Assembly (NCBI GenBank): GCA_902766855.1
Contig: CACXFE010000022.1
Coordinates: 1-14,056 of the forward strand
Direction: 5' to 3'
DNA: 14,056 nt
From: Oscillospiraceae bacterium
GTDB taxonomy: Bacteria > Bacillota > Clostridia > Oscillospirales > Acutalibacteraceae
Shown: positions 1 to 7,204 of the stretch, one piece after another
Layout: every line of letters starts with the position of its first letter
Numbering within the stretch: the first letter of the stretch is position 1
Notes under the pieces: model-generated
What the model was told of the DNA's origin: nothing
Database searches by the model: none
Seen by the model: the letters and a program-made list of their open reading frames with translations, nothing else
Program-made: the position numbers and the translations under genes

Positions 1-711
1 ATTGGTATTGACCAATTCACTTTTCCCGTCCCGCAAGTGATCCATCCACACCGTAGAGTATTGCTTGATTTGCTCATGCCGGATCAAGGCGGAAGACATC
101 AGCGCCACATCGTACGCCGTGGTAAGGTGGCCTTCCGCGTCAAGCCCGGTGCAATTTTGAAAAACGGTGTTCTTCATTCCCAATTCTTTCGCACGGGCGT
201 TCATTTGCGCCACAAACCCCTCTTCACTGCCCGCAACCAGTTCTCCGAGTGCCACGCAGGCATCATTGGCGGAGGCAATTACCGTTGCGCGAAGCAATTC
301 ATCCACCGTCATGGTTTCCCCAGGTTCCAGCCAGATCTGCGAACCGCCCATACTGCACGCGTGCTCACTGGCGGTCACCACGGTGTCCGGCGCAAAATCG
401 CCCCGGTCAAGTGCTTCCATGACCAATAAGAGCGACATGATTTTGGTAATTGAAGCGGGCGGAAGTTGTTCATCGGCATTGGCTTCGTACAAAACCTTCC
501 CCGTGATCGGTTCCATCAATATTGCAGACTTGGCCTTGATTTCCAGCGTTTGCCCGATGGCGGCGGCCGGTGCCCCGGTTTCAAGAGGCAGATCGGCATC
601 AGCGTCCTCATATTCGGTGGAAACGGTTTCCACCGCTTGCTGTGCCCCGGCCGCAACCGGCACAGACAACAGCAAAAGCAAAACCACGATCAACAAAAAA
701 ACTTTTTTCAA
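1..711 (-). CDS. dacF: D-alanyl-D-alanine carboxypeptidase (peptidase S11, DacF/PBP5-like), 3' end outside window
   Basis: Removes the terminal D-Ala from peptidoglycan pentapeptide stems outside the membrane. The frame is open from a TTG at 711 to the left edge, giving 237 visible residues. Residues 1-23 are a signal peptide: KK, a Leu/Val-rich core and an Ala-Gly-Ala cleavage site. The S11 motifs are the catalytic Ser87-Ile-Thr-Lys90 (in PPASITKIM) and Ser147-Ala-Asn149 (in IASANDAC). The KTG motif and C-terminal domain should lie beyond the window, since family members are about 380-430 aa. The TTG start is chosen because GGAGGGG (726-720) sits 8 nt upstream. An in-frame GTG at 720 would overlap that site. 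The gene lies 55 nt after the LUD gene with no terminator between, so it may be co-transcribed. The family is certain; the dacF symbol is assigned by type, since the discriminating C-terminus is missing. Confidence 0.93.
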   Translation of the reverse strand, partial: MKKVFLLIVVLLLLLSVPVAAGAQQAVETVSTEYEDADADLPLETGAPAAAIGQTLEIKAKSAILMEPITGKVLYEANADEQLPPASITKIMSLLLVMEALDRGDFAPDTVVTASEHACSMGGSQIWLEPGETMTVDELLRATVIASANDACVALGELVAGSEEGFVAQMNARAKELGMKNTVFQNCTGLDAEGHLTTAYDVALMSSALIRHEQIKQYSTVWMDHLRDGKSELVNTN

Positions 712-719
712 AACGCACA

Positions 720-726
720 CCCCTCC
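720..726 (-). promoter_or_regulatory. Ribosome binding site that fixes the TTG start of the carboxypeptidase
   Basis: GGAGGGG on the minus strand, 8 nt before the TTG at 711. No ATG occurs in frame nearby, so this site decides the start. Confidence 0.7.
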
Positions 727-766
727 ATGTTGATGATCTATTGAAAGATATGCGCTTTTGTTTCAT

Positions 767-1420
767 TTAATACCCGAGTTCTTCCCCGCACAGGATCACA
801 TGGATCCTGTCTTTCCGGCGCTGACGGCCGGAAACCAGGTATTCACAGCAAATGCGATCCGCACATTGGCAGCCGTCTGTGATACCGGGATTTTCTTTTT
901 GAAGAAGCGAAACGCAGTGCCCCAGTTTTGCACAGGGCGTATCCATGGATAAGCGGACGCAGTTTTTCGGCGCGGCAACTTTTTTGACGCGCAAAAAGCC
1001 TTCTTGCGCGTCTGCCACGATTTTATTGATCCCCACGATCATGACCACCTTTTTCGGCCCGAAACAAATGGAAGAAAGGCGGTTGGCCGTACCGTCCACA
1101 TTGATCAGTTCACCTTGTTCGGTCACAGCGTTGGAAGAACAGAAAAAGAAATCGCACCCGATCGCCGCGCGAAACGCTTCGTTGCGCTCCTGCTCGGTCA
1201 TTCCCGGTTTGGTGCGATCGAAAAAGCGATATTCCGAAGATTCCAGCAGTTCCCAAACCCCGCTTTCTTTCAGCGATTGCGAACCGCCCGCCGTGATCAC
1301 CGCGCCGGGAAAAAGCATTTCTTTCACCCTGCGGCGCGCATCCGCCGCCGTTTCGGCATATTCCGCCGCCATATTGTTCTTTTGCAGTGCCCGGATCACC
1401 CGCTCGATTTTTTCATTCAT
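767..1420 (-). CDS. LUD-domain protein (DUF162, LutC/YkgG-like)
   Basis: A 217-aa protein of the LUD family, which includes LutC of the lactate-oxidation LutABC complex. Many stand-alone members, like this one, have no proven reaction. The family signature is visible in GGSQSLKESG (45-54), a central block SSNAVTEQGELINVDGT (95-111), then GPKKVVMIVGINKIV (121-135) and the C-terminal RIHVILCGEELGY. Cysteines cluster near the end: Cys163, Cys169, Cys184, Cys186, Cys191 and Cys192. The ATG at 1420 is chosen because it overlaps the mnmA stop by 8 nt and AAAGGA (1436-1431) lies 10 nt upstream. The longer in-frame extension to 1522 only re-reads mnmA. The overlap indicates translational coupling with mnmA. 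No lutA or lutB is nearby, so a lactate role is not supported here. The family is sure and the function unknown. Confidence 0.9.
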   Translation of the reverse strand: MNEKIERVIRALQKNNMAAEYAETAADARRRVKEMLFPGAVITAGGSQSLKESGVWELLESSEYRFFDRTKPGMTEQERNEAFRAAIGCDFFFCSSNAVTEQGELINVDGTANRLSSICFGPKKVVMIVGINKIVADAQEGFLRVKKVAAPKNCVRLSMDTPCAKLGHCVSLLQKENPGITDGCQCADRICCEYLVSGRQRRKDRIHVILCGEELGY

Positions 1421-2507
1421 TTTCCTTCCATCCTTTCTGTACGGTTCCTCCGCCCACAACCGTATCCCCGGCATACAAAACAGCCGCTTGCCCGGGGCTC
1501 GGCGCTCGCTGAGGCTCGTCAAATTCCAACAATAATTCCCCGTTTTCCAGCGGGATCGCCGTTGCCGGCTGTTCTTTTTGGCTGTAACGCAGTTTTGCAG
1601 TCACCCGCATGGGGGCTTCCAACCGGTCAAACGGGATCAGATTGACCTGTTCGATCCGCACCCGGCGGGCATAAAGATCCTGCTCGTCCCCCAGCGTCAC
1701 GGTGTTGCGTACCGCGTCTTTCGCGGTGACAAAGCGCGGCTCTCCGAGAGCGATCCCCAATCCCTTTCTTTGGCCGATCGTGTACCGTATCACCCCTTTA
1801 TGGCGGCCGAGAACGCGCCCTTCCCGATCAAGAAAATCGCCTTCCCGAGCCGGTTGCCCGGTATACCGCTCAATGAATCCGGCATAATCGCCATCCGGCA
1901 CAAAGCAAATATCCTGACTATCCGGCTTTTTGGCCGTGATCAATCCTTTTTCCTGGGCGATTTCGCGCACCTGCGCCTTGGTCAATTCCCCGAGCGGCAG
2001 AACAAGCCGGGAAAGTTGCTCTTGGGTGAGTGTATATAACACATAGGTTTGGTCTTTCGAGCGATCCGCCGCGCGGCAGAGTAAATACCGCCCGTTTTCA
2101 TCCTGTCGTATGGCAGCGTAATGCCCGGTAGCGATTTTATCATAACCAAGGGTAATTGCCCGCTGCAGCATCGCGTCAAATTTAATATGGCGATTACATT
2201 CAATGCAAGGGTTCGGCGTGCCGCCGTGCTGATAAACTTCCGTAAAATGGCGGATCACATCCCGCTCGAACGCCTCTTTAAAATTAAAAACATAATGCGG
2301 GATCCCAAGACGCACGCAAACCGCGGCGGCATCCTCCGCATCCGAAAGCGAGCAACAGGTTTTGCTTTCCCCCCGCTCGTACTCTTCCCCGTCATACAAC
2401 CGCAAGGTAACGCCTGTGGCGGCATATCCCCGATCGATCAGCAGAGCAGCGCAAACCGAAGAATCCACTCCGCCGCTCATACCCACCATCACTTTTTCTT
2501 TTGGCAT
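1413..2507 (-). CDS. mnmA: tRNA-specific 2-thiouridylase MnmA
   Basis: Thiolates U34 of the Lys, Glu and Gln tRNAs using ATP and a persulfide donor. The protein has 364 aa, the normal length. The N-terminal PP-loop SGGVDSS (11-17) binds ATP. The catalytic Cys101 lies in GGTPNPCIECN, and the second catalytic cysteine, Cys201, in DSQDICFVPDGDY. TGHYA (128-132) is also typical, and the C-terminal region carries the usual beta-barrel domains (GQRKGLG, AKLRYSQ). The ATG at 2507 is preferred over upstream in-frame codons because GAGGGG (2518-2513) precedes it and MPKEKVMVGMSGG matches the family N-terminus. The upstream stretch would run through the pfkA terminator. The gene starts 36 nt after that terminator and I see no separate promoter, so its transcription may depend on read-through. 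The downstream LUD gene overlaps its end. Confidence 0.97.
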   Translation of the reverse strand: MPKEKVMVGMSGGVDSSVCAALLIDRGYAATGVTLRLYDGEEYERGESKTCCSLSDAEDAAAVCVRLGIPHYVFNFKEAFERDVIRHFTEVYQHGGTPNPCIECNRHIKFDAMLQRAITLGYDKIATGHYAAIRQDENGRYLLCRAADRSKDQTYVLYTLTQEQLSRLVLPLGELTKAQVREIAQEKGLITAKKPDSQDICFVPDGDYAGFIERYTGQPAREGDFLDREGRVLGRHKGVIRYTIGQRKGLGIALGEPRFVTAKDAVRNTVTLGDEQDLYARRVRIEQVNLIPFDRLEAPMRVTAKLRYSQKEQPATAIPLENGELLLEFDEPQRAPSPGQAAVLYAGDTVVGGGTVQKGWKENE

Positions 2508-2526
2508 ATCCGCCCCTCTTTTCCTA

Positions 2527-2568
2527 CATAAATAAAATTTCACCCGAAAGGGGATTACTCCTTTCGGG
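2527..2568 (-). terminator. Rho-independent terminator after pfkA
   Basis: CCCGAAAGG (2543-2551) pairs perfectly with CCTTTCGGG (2560-2568) around an 8-nt loop. On the minus strand the stem is followed by TGAAATTTTATTT, an interrupted T-rich tail. It begins 9 nt after the pfkA stop and ends before the mnmA ribosome site, so it separates the two genes. The imperfect T tract leaves room for read-through into mnmA. Confidence 0.8.
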
Positions 2569-2577
2569 GAAAGAAAA

Positions 2578-3537
2578 TCAGATCGAAGTGGTGTGGGCGA
2601 TTTTGTACATCTTATCGTCAAACGGCTTTTTCATATTCAACGCATCATAAATATCGTAATTCACGATATTGCCGTTCTTAAAGCCGACCACACGGTTCCC
2701 GATACCCTTGCTTAATAATTCCACCGCGGCATAACCCATCTCAGTGGCCATCACCCGGTCACGCACGGTGGGATTGCCACCGCGCTGCACATGCCCCAGC
2801 ACCGTCGCCCGGGATTCAATGCCGGTAACTTCTTCAATACGGCGAGCAATTTCCTCCACCCCGCCGACACCTTCCGCCACGATGATGATGAAATGCTTTT
2901 TGCCGGTTTTTTGAGTTTCCATAATTTTGGCAATCACCGATTCTACGCTGAACTCCCGCTCCGGCACGAGAATGGCGGTGGCGCCCACCGCGATGCCGGT
3001 TTGCAGCGCAAGATAACCCGCGTGCCTGCCCATCACTTCCACCACACTGCACCGATCATGTGACTGGGCGGTATCCCGGATTTTATCCACCATTTCCATG
3101 GCGGTGTTCATCGCGGTATCAAACCCGATCGTATACTCGGTGGAAGAAATATCGTTATCGATCGTACCCGGAACGCCCACACAGGGAATCCCGTGCAGGG
3201 AAAGATCGCGTGCGCCGCGATAGGATCCGTCCCCACCGATGACCACGATCCCCTCGATCCCGTGCTTTTTGCAGTTTTCGATTGCTTCCTGCATGCCTTC
3301 TTCGGTTTTAAAGCGGGGGCTTCTCGCCGTGTAAAGCACGGTGCCGCCGCGATGAATAATGTCCGAAACCGAACGAACATTCAAATCAATAATATCGCCT
3401 TCGATCAAGCCGTTATATCCGCGCATGATCCCTTTAACTTCCATTCCCATGGCGATCCCGGTTCTTACAACCGAACGCACCGCGGCATTCATGCCCGGCG
3501 CATCGCCGCCGCTGGTAAGTACCCCGATTTTTTTCAT
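2578..3537 (-). CDS. pfkA: ATP-dependent 6-phosphofructokinase
   Basis: Phosphorylates fructose 6-phosphate to fructose 1,6-bisphosphate in glycolysis. The length of 319 aa is that of the E. coli and Geobacillus enzymes. The ATP site has GGDGS (101-105); Gly104 indicates ATP rather than pyrophosphate. The catalytic base is Asp127 in PGTIDNDI, with MGRHAGYLA (169-177) and HVQRGG (249-254) in the sugar site. Effector-site residues Arg21, Arg25, Arg154 and Lys213 are present, but the position of Glu187 is Thr (GATAILVPE). The ATG at 3537 is chosen because MKKIGVLTSGGDAPG is the family N-terminus. A TTG ten codons upstream would add an untypical extension. The ribosome site GGAG (3552-3549) is rather distant, at 11 nt. 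The gene has its own promoter, a long leader and a terminator. It follows dnaE, a common Clostridia order, but no pyruvate kinase gene follows. Confidence 0.97.
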   Translation of the reverse strand: MKKIGVLTSGGDAPGMNAAVRSVVRTGIAMGMEVKGIMRGYNGLIEGDIIDLNVRSVSDIIHRGGTVLYTARSPRFKTEEGMQEAIENCKKHGIEGIVVIGGDGSYRGARDLSLHGIPCVGVPGTIDNDISSTEYTIGFDTAMNTAMEMVDKIRDTAQSHDRCSVVEVMGRHAGYLALQTGIAVGATAILVPEREFSVESVIAKIMETQKTGKKHFIIIVAEGVGGVEEIARRIEEVTGIESRATVLGHVQRGGNPTVRDRVMATEMGYAAVELLSKGIGNRVVGFKNGNIVNYDIYDALNMKKPFDDKMYKIAHTTSI

Positions 3538-3675
3538 ACCATAACCATCTCCAACTATACTCTTCAAACAACTTCATTTCATATGAAAGGCTTTTGCCTG
3601 ACAAATTCTGACCAAAAGATTTTAAGATCCGTTCAGGTTTGCACCCGATCGAAACGGCCGTACTTGCGCCAACCC
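3538..3675 (-). promoter_or_regulatory. Long structured 5' leader of pfkA (candidate cis-regulatory RNA)
   Basis: From the predicted start near 3675 to the pfkA ATG there are about 138 untranslated nucleotides. A 6-bp stem TCGGGT/ACCTGA (3648-3633, one G-U pair) is capped by a GCAA tetraloop of the GNRA type. A second hairpin is AGGC-AAAA-GCCT (3599-3588). Between them GTCAG occurs twice, 10 nt apart (3612 and 3602). A 12-bp DNA palindrome TTTCATATGAAA lies at 3588-3577. I recognise no known riboswitch class, and regulation is an inference. Confidence 0.4.
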
Positions 3676-3682
3676 AAAAAGT

Positions 3683-3711
3683 ATTATAAACCAAAAGGTT
3701 TTATTATTCAA
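3683..3711 (-). promoter_or_regulatory. Sigma-A-type promoter of pfkA
   Basis: TTGAAT (3711-3706) and a perfect TATAAT (3688-3683) are 17 bp apart on the minus strand, in the gap after dnaE. The expected start is near G3675. The spacer holds the inverted repeat AAACC-TTTT-GGTTT, ending on the first bases of the -10, which could serve as an operator; that is inference. No terminator is visible between dnaE and this promoter, so read-through from the hprK operon may add to pfkA expression. Confidence 0.75.
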
Positions 3712-3733
3712 CAAAAATTTTCGGGTTTTTCGG

Positions 3734-6700
3734 TCAATTGATAATTTTTATATTTTTTTCGCCCAAAACAGCCTGCAATTCCGCAAGCAAATCCGGTGTG
3801 ACGGTCACGCGCAAAGCCGGCGGCACTTCCAATTTTCGCTTCACGGCGGTGCAGTAGAGGAACACCCGCGTTCCGCCGGGATGCTTTGCAAGGATCGCCC
3901 GCACCGCTTCAAACCGTTCGCCCTGCGCCTCCGGTAATTGCAGATAAAGCCCGCTTTCAAACTTCGGGGCGCGTTTTTTGGCCGCATTTTGCGGGATCGG
4001 TTCTACCCGTTCACAGATGATCTCCGTGTCCCGGTCCTCATGTTCGGAGATCTTACCCCGGATCACCACCGGCTCCCCCGCGGTAAGTTGCTCTTTAAAC
4101 TCCTGATACGCGTTGGCAAAAACCGTGATGTTGACCGTGCCGGTAATATCCTCGATCTGCCCGGTCGCCAGTAAATTATTATTTTTCAGTTGGCGGGTTC
4201 GCAAGTCCGAAACCATTCCCGCCACCGTCACCCGTTTCCCGTCCGGCAGGTTTTGCGCCGTGATTTCCCGGATCGCCGTAATGCCGGGTGTTTTCAGAAA
4301 ATCGGCGTAAGCATCCATCGGATGCCCCGAAAGGTAAAGCCCGGTTGCCTCCTTTTCAAGCGTCAGCAACGCTTCTTTCGGCATTTCCGCGGTTCTCTCC
4401 GGCTCAAACCGCACATCCGCGCCGATCTCTCCGAACAAATCCATTTGCCCGAGCGAAGCGTATTTTGCTTCCTGCTCCACCGCCGCCAAAACCGCGTCAA
4501 GATTATACAGCATCTCTCTGCGGTTGAGTTCCAGCCCGTCCAGTGCGCCGCTTTTGATCAACCCTTCCAACGCTTTACGGGTGAAATCCCGCGCATGATT
4601 GCGCAGGCAAAAATCATAAAATGTGGTGTATTCCCCGCCTTTTTCCCGTTCCCCGATCAGCCGGTCGATCACCCCCACGCCGAGGTTTTTAATAGCCAGC
4701 AGACCGAATCGGATATTGCCGTTTTCGGGAGTAAACCCCTGCAAAGAGGCGTTGACCGAAGGCGGCAGCATGGAAATTCCGTGCTTTTTGCATTCCGCGG
4801 TATAAAGCGACAATTTGGTGGGACTATCCATCATACTGGTCATTAAAGCGGCAAAATACTCCGCCGGGTAATGGCATTTTAAGTACGCCGTGCGATATGC
4901 TACAAACGAATAAGCCGCCGCATGGGCTTTATTAAAGGCGTAAGAACTGAAAGAAGACATATCATCAAAGATTTTTTGCGCCGCTTCTTCACTGACGCCG
5001 TTTGCCAACGCACCGGGGATCACAATATTTCCATCCTCATCCTTTTCCCCGTACAGGAAAGTTTCGCGCTCCCGCTCCATCACAGCATGTTTCTTTTTCG
5101 CCATGGCACGCCGCACAATATCCGCCCGGCCGAGTGAATAACCCGCCAGTTTTCGGAAAACCTGCATAACCTGTTCCTGATAAACGATACAACCGTAGGT
5201 TACATTTAAAATCGGTTCAAGCAGCGGGGTTTCGTAGGTAATATCCTCCGGATGGTGGCGATTGTGAATGTATTTCGGAATAGAATCCATCGGCCCCGGG
5301 CGGTACAAAGAAAGTATGGCGGTCAAGTCTTCAATGCCGGTCGGGCCAAACTGCCGCAGAACATTCTTCATGCCGTCCGATTCAAACTGAAACACCCCGT
5401 CTGTCAAGCCCTTGCCCATCATGGCATAGGTTTCCCGATCATCCAGCGGGATTTTTTCAATATCAAATTCCGGCAAACGGCGGCGGATGAAGGTTTCGGC
5501 ATCGGCAATCACGGTTAAATTGCGAAGCCCCAAAAAATCCATTTTCAAAAGCCCCAGTTCATCCAGTGCCGTCATGGTGTATTGGGTGACCACCACATTG
5601 TCGTTCACCGCAAGAGGAACATACTCGTCTACCGGCTTATCCGAAATCACCACGCCCGCGGCATGGGTGGAAGCGTGCCGCGGCATCCCTTCCAGCCGCA
5701 TCGCCATATCCACCAGTTCCCGCACGCTTTCGTCGCTTTCATACAGCCCTTGCAATTCTTTGGAGCCGGCCATTGCCCGCTCGATCGTCATCCCGATCGC
5801 CTGCGGGATCAATTTGGCAATGCGGTCACAAGTGGCATAGGGCAAGTCCATTGCCCGCCCCACATCCCGGATGGCGGCGCGCGCCGCCATGGTGCCGAAG
5901 GTGACGATCTGCGAAACATGATCGGCACCGTATTTCCCGATTACATAATCAATCACTTTCTGGCGGTTGACATAGCAAAAATCAATATCAAAATCCGGCA
6001 TGGAAACCCGCTCCGGATTCAAAAAACGCTCAAAATACAAATCATACTTGATCGGATCAATCCCGGTGATCCCGATACAGTAAGCGGCAATGCTGGCCGC
6101 CCCCGATCCCCTGCCGGGGCCTACCGAGATCCCGTGCGTTTTAGCATAATTCACAAAGTCCGCCACAATCAGGTAATAATCCACATATCCCATTTCGCGG
6201 ATCACCCCGAGTTCATAACGGAGCCGCTCGATCACCGCGCGAGAAGGATTCGCCCCGTAAATGCGGTGCATCCCCTCTTCGCACTTTTCTTTGAAATAGG
6301 CAAAATGATCCCGTTCCCCGATATCAAACCGCGGCAATTTGATTTTGCCGAATTCAAAGGTAACCCGGCAGCGCTGTGCGATTTTTTCCGTGTTTTCAAT
6401 AGCCTGCGGCACATGCTGAAAAAGCGCCGCCATTTCATCAGCGGATTTCAGATAAAACTCATTGGTCTTGAACTCGATCGGGTTTTCTTCCCCGATCTTA
6501 CTGCCGGTTTGAATGCACAAAAGCACCTTGTGCATCCTGTAATCCTCATGTCGGATATAATGCACATCGTTGGTGGCAACCAAAGGAATGCCGGTTTCTC
6601 CCGACAGGCGGATCAACTGAGGGTTGACGCGCCGTTGTTCCTCGATCCCGTGATCCTGCAATTCCAGATAATAATGGTCTTTCCCGAAAACCGATGAAAA

Positions 6701-7180
6701 CCACAGGGCGGTTTGTTTTGCCTTTTCATATTCACCCGCCGCCAATAAACGGGGCAATTCTCCCGCAAGGCAGGCGGAAAGCGCAATGATCCCCCCGTGA
6801 TATCGTTCCAGCAATTCCTTATCCACCCGCGGTTTGGAGTAAAACCCTTCGGTAAATCCGGCGGAAACCAGTTTGATCAGATTTTTATAACCTTCATTAT
6901 TTTCGGCAAGCAGAACCAAATGGGTATACACGCTGTCCGGCCCTTTTACCTTGTCAAAACGGCTGCGCGGCGCCACATACACCTCACAGCCGATGATCGG
7001 TTTCACGCCTTTGGCAAGCGCGGCCTTATAAAATTCCACCGCCCCGTACATAACGCCGTGATCGGTGATCGCAAGGCTTTTCTGCCCAAGTTCCGCCGCC
7101 CGATCGATCAACTGTCCGATCCGGCAGCATCCGTCCAGCAAACTATACTCGGTATGCACATGCAAATGGGTAAAATTCAT
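3734..7180 (-). CDS. dnaE: DNA polymerase III subunit alpha, DnaE type
   Basis: C-family replicative DNA polymerase of 1148 aa. In Firmicutes with PolC, DnaE is usually the enzyme that extends primers. The N-terminal PHP domain (about 1-280) opens with THLHVHTEYSLLDG. It retains all nine positions that bind metals in proofreading PHP domains: His7, His9, Asp16, His41, Glu66, His87, Cys137, Asp205 and His207. The polymerase core has GPGRGSGAAS (355-364), catalytic Asp396 and Asp398 in MPDFDIDF, and Asp548 in KMDFLGLR. An OB-fold domain spans about 982-1063 (KRVTVAGMVSDLR to ERVEPI), followed by a short C-terminal region. It starts at an ATG with AAAGGAG 6 nt upstream, 24 nt after the whiA stop, so it is the last gene of the hprK operon. 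Nothing looks broken. Confidence 0.97.
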   Translation of the reverse strand: MNFTHLHVHTEYSLLDGCCRIGQLIDRAAELGQKSLAITDHGVMYGAVEFYKAALAKGVKPIIGCEVYVAPRSRFDKVKGPDSVYTHLVLLAENNEGYKNLIKLVSAGFTEGFYSKPRVDKELLERYHGGIIALSACLAGELPRLLAAGEYEKAKQTALWFSSVFGKDHYYLELQDHGIEEQRRVNPQLIRLSGETGIPLVATNDVHYIRHEDYRMHKVLLCIQTGSKIGEENPIEFKTNEFYLKSADEMAALFQHVPQAIENTEKIAQRCRVTFEFGKIKLPRFDIGERDHFAYFKEKCEEGMHRIYGANPSRAVIERLRYELGVIREMGYVDYYLIVADFVNYAKTHGISVGPGRGSGAASIAAYCIGITGIDPIKYDLYFERFLNPERVSMPDFDIDFCYVNRQKVIDYVIGKYGADHVSQIVTFGTMAARAAIRDVGRAMDLPYATCDRIAKLIPQAIGMTIERAMAGSKELQGLYESDESVRELVDMAMRLEGMPRHASTHAAGVVISDKPVDEYVPLAVNDNVVVTQYTMTALDELGLLKMDFLGLRNLTVIADAETFIRRRLPEFDIEKIPLDDRETYAMMGKGLTDGVFQFESDGMKNVLRQFGPTGIEDLTAILSLYRPGPMDSIPKYIHNRHHPEDITYETPLLEPILNVTYGCIVYQEQVMQVFRKLAGYSLGRADIVRRAMAKKKHAVMERERETFLYGEKDEDGNIVIPGALANGVSEEAAQKIFDDMSSFSSYAFNKAHAAAYSFVAYRTAYLKCHYPAEYFAALMTSMMDSPTKLSLYTAECKKHGISMLPPSVNASLQGFTPENGNIRFGLLAIKNLGVGVIDRLIGEREKGGEYTTFYDFCLRNHARDFTRKALEGLIKSGALDGLELNRREMLYNLDAVLAAVEQEAKYASLGQMDLFGEIGADVRFEPERTAEMPKEALLTLEKEATGLYLSGHPMDAYADFLKTPGITAIREITAQNLPDGKRVTVAGMVSDLRTRQLKNNNLLATGQIEDITGTVNITVFANAYQEFKEQLTAGEPVVIRGKISEHEDRDTEIICERVEPIPQNAAKKRAPKFESGLYLQLPEAQGERFEAVRAILAKHPGGTRVFLYCTAVKRKLEVPPALRVTVTPDLLAELQAVLGEKNIKIIN

Positions 7181-7204
7181 CCCGCGCTCCTTTCCGCGAA
7201 GCCA

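Noticed and set aside
3538..3567. TTG start for pfkA ten codons upstream
   Set aside because: The family N-terminus MKKIGVLTSGGDAPG begins at the ATG at 3537, and the extra ten residues match nothing typical.
3712..3733. Terminator directly after dnaE
   Set aside because: The sequence is A/T-rich with a T run, but I find no stable GC stem before it.
5582..6697. A 371-codon open frame on the plus strand opposite dnaE
   Set aside because: It is antisense to a complete dnaE with all catalytic motifs, its translation is low-complexity His/Arg/Pro-rich with no recognisable domain, and no ribosome site fits. The other long plus-strand frames (37-733, 6797-7639, 9987-10841) fail for the same reasons.
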